Shown here one piece after another: positions 5,968 to 9,922 of a stretch of DNA of 9,922 nt. The notes under the pieces were generated by a model. The model was not told where the DNA came from, searched no databases, and saw nothing but the letters and a program-made list of their open reading frames with translations. Positions within the stretch are counted from its first letter, which is position 1; each line of letters begins with the position of its first letter. This stretch comes from Thiohalobacter sp. (GTDB taxonomy: Bacteria > Pseudomonadota > Gammaproteobacteria > DSM-19610), in NCBI GenBank assembly GCA_027010005.1, contig JALVCM010000290.1, positions 1 to 9,922 of the forward strand, given 5' to 3'. Position numbers and translations under genes: made by a program.

Positions 5968-7603
5968 CTTCGCCTACCCAGTTCTTGACAACCTGTGCAA
6001 CGCGCTTGGGATCATCATTGACGACACTTTTTGCTGTTTCCAGGGTTTGTTCATAATTGCTTTGCCGGGGTGCAGACAGTTGCGGGGCACCCGCACCGGA
6101 AAGGCTGAGCTGGTCCTGGCCTTCTGCACCGGCCTCACCCGCGGCTGCCAGCGCAGCCTGTTGCTGACCAACCTGTACACCCTTTTCCGCCAGGCTGCGC
6201 ATAACCGGCTTGAGCACACCGAACACAACGATCAACAGCCCCAATGCACCGGCTGCCTGCTTGGCAACATCCCAGATCCACGGCTGCTCCATCAGTGAAA
6301 GCTCGGGAATCGGCTCGGGTTCAGCTGGCGCAACAAATGATGCATTAATGATATTGACCGTGTCACCGCGCCGCACATTGAAGCCGACAGATTCCTTGAC
6401 CAGGTCGGAGAAACGTTTTATTTCGTCATCGCTCCAGGGTTTGCTCACCAGTTCGTCGTTTTCATCGAGTTCCTGCTTGTTGTCGATGACGACAGCAATA
6501 GACAGACGACGGATGCTTCCGGTCGCCAGTTTGGTATGGCTGATCGTCTTGTCGAGTTCATAATTGCGCACACTACGCTTGCTGCGGTTGCCGCTCATAC
6601 TACTGGTTTCCGTGCTGTCAGCTGATACGTTCGGGTCTACCAGTGTCGGCTGTTCCGCCGGCTGGTTGGACAGTGCGCCCGGTATACCGCTGGCCTCACC
6701 TGAACTCCTTGCATTTGAAATATCTTCACTGACCTGTTCACTGCGAAGTGCCGGCAGATCCGGGTTATAACTTTCCCGGGTCCGCTCGGTGACAGTAAAG
6801 TCAAGATCAGCATTCACGGTGGCACGAACCCGGCCCGGACCGACGATAGGCTCCAGCAGGTCACGAATACGCTGCGTGTAGGTTGTTTCCAGCTTGCGGT
6901 TGTAGGAGAACTGGCTGGAACTGGGCGCCATGCCTTTGTTAGTCGACCCGTTACTCAACAGGTTGCCTTTCTGGTCAACAATTGTCACTTTTTCGGCTTC
7001 CAGGTACGGCACGCTGGACGATACCAGGTGAACGATAGCTGCGACCTGTTCCTCATCCAGTGAGCGGCCTGAATACAGGTCGACCATAACAGATGCAGTG
7101 GGCTTGGCACGGTCGCGCAGGAAAACAGAACGTTTCGGAATCGCAAGATGTACCCTGGCGGAATCGATATTCCTCAGGGTACTGATTGTCCGGCCCAGTT
7201 CGCCTTCCAGTGCACGCTGGTAGCGGGCTGTTTCGATAAATTGACTGGTGCCAAAGCCCTGGTCCTTTTGTAACATTTCAAAACCCATGGCATTACCTTC
7301 CGGTAAACCATCCCTGGCCAGCTCCATGCGTGCGTCACGTACCCGGTTACTGGCAACCATCACCGCACCGGTATTCTGGTCGATTTCAAATTCAATACCG
7401 GTTTTTTTCAGTGCATCGACAACCTGCCCGGCGTCCTTGTTACTCAACCCGGCATACAGCACCGTGTAGTTAGGTTTCTGTGACCAGAGCACCACGGCCA
7501 CACCCAGCGCCACACTGGCCGCAAGACCGATCATCAGACCGATCTGGCGCAGTGCGGGCAAGCCCTGAAATCCCTGGACAGTTTCCTGTTTAACCATTGC
7601 CAT
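5960..7603 (-). CDS. fliF: Flagellar MS-ring protein FliF
   Basis: FliF forms the MS ring in the cytoplasmic membrane, the base on which rod, switch and export apparatus are built. The 547-residue protein has two membrane segments at about 21-40 (IGLMIGLAASVALGVAVVLW) and 447-466, flanking a large periplasmic part with ring-building motifs (YscJ/FliF-type domain about 45-215, FliF C domain about 250-425). A Ser/Asn/Pro-rich stretch (about 295-345), poorly conserved in the family, precedes the NYEL motif at 347-350. The cytoplasmic tail (about 470-547) ends in NYEQTLETAKSVVNDDPKRV and a short Trp-containing helix, the segment that binds FliG. ATG 7603 has GGGA 7 to 8 bases upstream; a second ATG two codons on (7597) is a less well placed alternative. 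It follows fliE by 18 bases and overlaps fliG by 8. Confidence 0.98.
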   Translation of the reverse strand: MAMVKQETVQGFQGLPALRQIGLMIGLAASVALGVAVVLWSQKPNYTVLYAGLSNKDAGQVVDALKKTGIEFEIDQNTGAVMVASNRVRDARMELARDGLPEGNAMGFEMLQKDQGFGTSQFIETARYQRALEGELGRTISTLRNIDSARVHLAIPKRSVFLRDRAKPTASVMVDLYSGRSLDEEQVAAIVHLVSSSVPYLEAEKVTIVDQKGNLLSNGSTNKGMAPSSSQFSYNRKLETTYTQRIRDLLEPIVGPGRVRATVNADLDFTVTERTRESYNPDLPALRSEQVSEDISNARSSGEASGIPGALSNQPAEQPTLVDPNVSADSTETSSMSGNRSKRSVRNYELDKTISHTKLATGSIRRLSIAVVIDNKQELDENDELVSKPWSDDEIKRFSDLVKESVGFNVRRGDTVNIINASFVAPAEPEPIPELSLMEQPWIWDVAKQAAGALGLLIVVFGVLKPVMRSLAEKGVQVGQQQAALAAAGEAGAEGQDQLSLSGAGAPQLSAPRQSNYEQTLETAKSVVNDDPKRVAQVVKNWVGEDG

Positions 7604-7621
7604 AACTGCTTCCCACCTTCA

Positions 7622-7951
7622 TTAAACCTGCATACTCATAATTTCCTGGTAAGCGGACACCAGCCGGTTTCGCACCTCGGTCATGGCCTGGAAAGCCACA
7701 CCGGCTTTCTGCAAGGCAACCATGACCTCGGCGACATCGACGTTGGGGTCACCCGCACTGAAGGCGGATGACAATTTCCCCGCGGTCTGCTGAATATTGT
7801 TCACTTCATCGACAGACTGCTTGAGCAGCGATGCAAAATTACCACTGCCGGCCTGTTCCACCTGACCCGTCTCGGCCGGTGTGCTCTGGGCGGCAGCGGT
7901 CAGACGGCGCATTTCTGCCAGAACCTGATCGACATTACTGATAGTGCTCAT
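7622..7951 (-). CDS. fliE: Flagellar hook-basal body complex protein FliE
   Basis: FliE is a small exported protein that joins the MS ring and export gate to the proximal rod and is needed before other rod proteins can assemble. The 109-residue length is normal. The conserved C-terminal part runs from FASLLKQSVDEVNNIQ (about 39-54) to LVSAYQEIMSMQV at the very end, nearly the family consensus; the first 35 residues are variable and polar. There is no signal peptide, as expected for a type III substrate. ATG 7951 follows a perfect AGGAGG with 7-base spacing. The gap to the fleR stop is 11 bases, so it is probably transcribed with fleSR rather than from a separate promoter; no convincing sigma-54 site was seen in the end of fleR. 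Confidence 0.97.
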   Translation of the reverse strand: MSTISNVDQVLAEMRRLTAAAQSTPAETGQVEQAGSGNFASLLKQSVDEVNNIQQTAGKLSSAFSAGDPNVDVAEVMVALQKAGVAFQAMTEVRNRLVSAYQEIMSMQV

Positions 7952-7958
7952 ATCAAAT

Positions 7959-7964
7959 CCTCCT
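7959..7964 (-). promoter_or_regulatory. Ribosome binding site of fliE, overlapping the fleR stop codon
   Basis: Perfect AGGAGG on the minus strand, 7 bases before ATG 7951. The stop codon of fleR (TAG) supplies its first two bases (TAGGAGG), so fleR termination and fliE initiation are physically linked. Confidence 0.85.
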
Positions 7965-9312
7965 AGGCCGGAACCGAAATGCCCTGCTCGCGCATGCGGG
8001 CAAGTTTGTAGCGCAGGGTGCGCGGGCTGATACCGAGTCGCTCGGCGGCGGCCTTGCGACTTCCACGATCGCGGTTGAGTGCATCCAGAATCAGTTCAAA
8101 TTCTTTTGATTTCAGGTCATCGCCCAGGCCTTCGCCTGATGGCTTTACGACAGTGGCCTCAGTTGCCGGGGCAGATTCTGCAATACTGACAGCATCGACC
8201 TCGAAACACAGGCCATCGACTTCAATCTGGTCTCCACTCAGCAGAATCAGTGCGCGCTGGATCACGTTATCGAGTTCACGCACATTACCGGGCCAGGGGT
8301 GTGACAACAGTGCCTGCTGGGCGTCCTTCGACAGGTGCGGTATACAATGCCCTTCCGGACAGTATTTCTGAATCAGGCGGTTGGTGAGTGGCAGTATGTC
8401 GGCCTTGCGATCACGCAGTGGCGTAACATGCAGGGGAAAGACATTGAGTCGATAAAAAAGGTCTTCACGGAAACGGCCGGCAGCCACTTCCTCGCGCATG
8501 TTGCGGTTGGTGGTCGCCAGCACACGTACATCCAGTGGAATGATGTCACGTCCACCCAGGCGTTCCACTTCGCGCTCCTGTAACACGCGCAGCAACTTGG
8601 CCTGGAGCCCGAGGTCCATTTCTGAAATCTCGTCGAGCAACAGGGTACCGCCCTGCGCCTGTTCAAATTTGCCGGCACGTGCCTGGTAGGCGCCGGTGAA
8701 GGCACCTTTCTCATAACCAAACAGGGAAGCTTCGAGCATATTCTCCGGAATCGCGGCACAGTTGATGGCGATGAACGGGCCTTCGGTGCGTGATGAATTC
8801 TCATGGATCATGCGCGCAAACACTTCCTTGCCTGCACCGGACTCACCGCTGATCATGACGGTTGCGTCGGTTCCGGCAACACGCTTTGCCAGTGCTGCCA
8901 GCTTGCGTGTCGCGGGGTCCTCTGCCACAACACCGGGCGTGCTGTCCGTATCGGGCAGGTAGCGACGAATCATTTCCACCAGCACTTCCGCATCAAAAGG
9001 CTTGACCAGGTAGTCTGCCGCACCGGCCCGCATGGACTGGACGGCTTTTTCAATGGTGCCGTAGGCTGTCATCAGCACAACCGGCAATTCAGGAACCAGT
9101 GACTTCAGCTTGTTCAGTAGTGTATGCCCGTCAATGCCGTCCATCTGTACGTCACTGACGACAAGCTGTAAATCGTGTTCTCCGGCAAGCTTCAGCGCCT
9201 GCTCCCCGTTGGCCGCCGACATGACAGAGAAGCCTGCCAGTTCGACTGTCGCGCAAAGTGCATCTCTCAGCGCGGAATCATCTTCAACGATCAGAACTAC
9301 CGGTTGACTCAT
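7963..9312 (-). CDS. fleR: Sigma-54-dependent flagellar response regulator FleR/FlrC
   Basis: FleR (FlrC in Vibrio) is the phosphorylation-controlled activator that, with its kinase FleS, switches on sigma-54 promoters of mid-stage flagellar genes. The 449-residue protein has a receiver domain (about 4-120) with the acidic pocket D11/D12, phosphoacceptor D54, T82 and K104; an AAA+ domain (about 130-360) with Walker A GESGAGKE (156-163), the sigma-54-contacting GAFTGA loop intact at 203-208, and Walker B GGTLLLDE (221-228); and a Fis-type helix-turn-helix (about 415-440). Every residue needed for phosphorylation, ATP hydrolysis and sigma-54 contact is present. ATG 9312 shares one base with the fleS stop (TAATG), with GAGG 8 bases upstream. 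NtrC-family members are similar in sequence; the flagellar assignment rests on being fused in an operon with fliE and following a kinase gene. A target in this window is probably the fliK promoter. Confidence 0.94.
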   Translation of the reverse strand: MSQPVVLIVEDDSALRDALCATVELAGFSVMSAANGEQALKLAGEHDLQLVVSDVQMDGIDGHTLLNKLKSLVPELPVVLMTAYGTIEKAVQSMRAGAADYLVKPFDAEVLVEMIRRYLPDTDSTPGVVAEDPATRKLAALAKRVAGTDATVMISGESGAGKEVFARMIHENSSRTEGPFIAINCAAIPENMLEASLFGYEKGAFTGAYQARAGKFEQAQGGTLLLDEISEMDLGLQAKLLRVLQEREVERLGGRDIIPLDVRVLATTNRNMREEVAAGRFREDLFYRLNVFPLHVTPLRDRKADILPLTNRLIQKYCPEGHCIPHLSKDAQQALLSHPWPGNVRELDNVIQRALILLSGDQIEVDGLCFEVDAVSIAESAPATEATVVKPSGEGLGDDLKSKEFELILDALNRDRGSRKAAAERLGISPRTLRYKLARMREQGISVPA

Positions 9313-9922
9313 TACTCATACCTCGAACAGGCAGTAGCTGCCTTTTTCTGTTTCTTCGTCATCGCGCTGGGAAGTTGTTGTTCGTACTGCGGTACCGGCA
9401 GTCGAACCACAAAACGCGCACCCTTTGTGCAGGAAGGATCAAGTTCTACTGTACCGTGATGGGCCGTGATCACGGCACGTACCACGGCAAGACCCAGCCC
9501 GGTCCCATTGACACGGGTGGTAAAAAAAGGATCGAAAATCTGTTCCTGGAGACCAGCGGGAACACCCGGGCCATTATCTTCCAGCACCAGCGTCAGCTGT
9601 TGCGGACTGGCCTCGATGCTCCAGTTCAGCTGTACACCCTCACCAGTGACATTGATTGCATTGCTGGCCAGATTGGAAAGTACGCTGACCAGCACTTCAC
9701 GCTGGCCACTGATTGGCGGAATTTCATCACCTGTATTGACGGTCCATACAGCCCCCTGCTGTTCAAGCTGGGGAAGCAGTGACTGACGCACCTGTTCCAG
9801 TACATCGGGAATAAACACGCTTTCCTCATCACACGGACGGTTGTCGCGTGCGAACACCAGCATGTCGTTGACCATGTGGTCGAGATGCCGCAGACCGGTG
9901 AGCAGGCGCTCAACAAAGCAGT
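9312..9922 (-). CDS. fleS: Flagellar sensor histidine kinase FleS/FlrB (C-terminal part; start outside window)
   Basis: This is the kinase partner of the downstream response regulator. About 202 C-terminal residues are visible, in frame from the window edge. The first visible residues (LRHLDHMVNDMLVFAR) are the second helix of the dimerisation domain, just after the phosphoacceptor H-box, which lies outside. The HATPase domain is complete: N-box around LSNLASNAIN (window residues 81-90), G1 box DNGPGVP (115-121), F-box FDPFFTT (129-135) and G2 box GTGLGL (139-144). A basic tail with KKQKK (189-193) ends the protein. The sensory N-terminus is unseen, so whether it is a soluble PAS kinase, as in known FleS, is inference. 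The gene is translationally coupled to fleR by a one-base TAATG overlap. Confidence 0.9.
   Translation of the reverse strand, partial: CFVERLLTGLRHLDHMVNDMLVFARDNRPCDEESVFIPDVLEQVRQSLLPQLEQQGAVWTVNTGDEIPPISGQREVLVSVLSNLASNAINVTGEGVQLNWSIEASPQQLTLVLEDNGPGVPAGLQEQIFDPFFTTRVNGTGLGLAVVRAVITAHHGTVELDPSCTKGARFVVRLPVPQYEQQLPSAMTKKQKKAATACSRYE

Noticed and set aside
1..9922. Search for CRISPR arrays, insertion sequences, tRNA genes or phage genes
   Set aside because: No regularly spaced repeats, transposase-like frames or cloverleaf sequences were noticed; the window is a compact flagellar operon.

Overview
The window is chromosomal DNA from a flagellated bacterium, most likely a gammaproteobacterium with a sigma-54-controlled polar flagellum. 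This rests on gene content and order: a FleS/FrlB-type sensor kinase, a FleR/FlrC-type sigma-54 activator, then fliE-F-G-H-I-J and fliK, which is the arrangement known from Pseudomonas and Vibrio. The genus cannot be named from the sequence alone. All supported genes are on the minus strand, so the biological reading order is from position 9922 down to 1. The long plus-strand open frames are antisense shadows.

Right part (9922 to 7963): the C-terminal catalytic half of the histidine kinase FleS runs in from outside the window. It overlaps by one base the complete response regulator FleR, which has a receiver domain, an AAA+ domain with GAFTGA, and a DNA-binding helix-turn-helix. Middle (7951 to 2471): fliE (rod/MS-ring adaptor), fliF (MS ring), fliG (rotor/switch), fliH, fliI and fliJ (export ATPase complex) follow with gaps of 20 bases or fewer, or overlaps of 1 to 8 bases. 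They look like one translationally coupled transcript continuous with fleSR. Two stop codons are built into the Shine-Dalgarno sequence of the next gene.

Left part: fliK (hook-length control) is set off from fliJ by 68 bases. That gap holds a very good match to a sigma-54 promoter, with a 12-bp palindrome at the predicted transcription start. FliK therefore probably has its own promoter, plausibly activated by the FleR encoded upstream. After fliK comes a 122-base gap with an imperfect hairpin. Then, instead of fliL/fliM, there is the 5' part of a gene for a globin-coupled sensor: a protoglobin-type heme domain, a PAS domain and the start of a GGDEF domain, cut by the window edge. It is probably an oxygen-responsive c-di-GMP enzyme next to the flagellar operon.

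Together the genes cover regulation (FleSR), the basal-body and rotor core, the export energizer, hook-length control, and a candidate gas-sensing c-di-GMP input. No RNA genes, mobile elements, CRISPR arrays or broken genes were seen. No gene-free stretch exceeds 300 bases.
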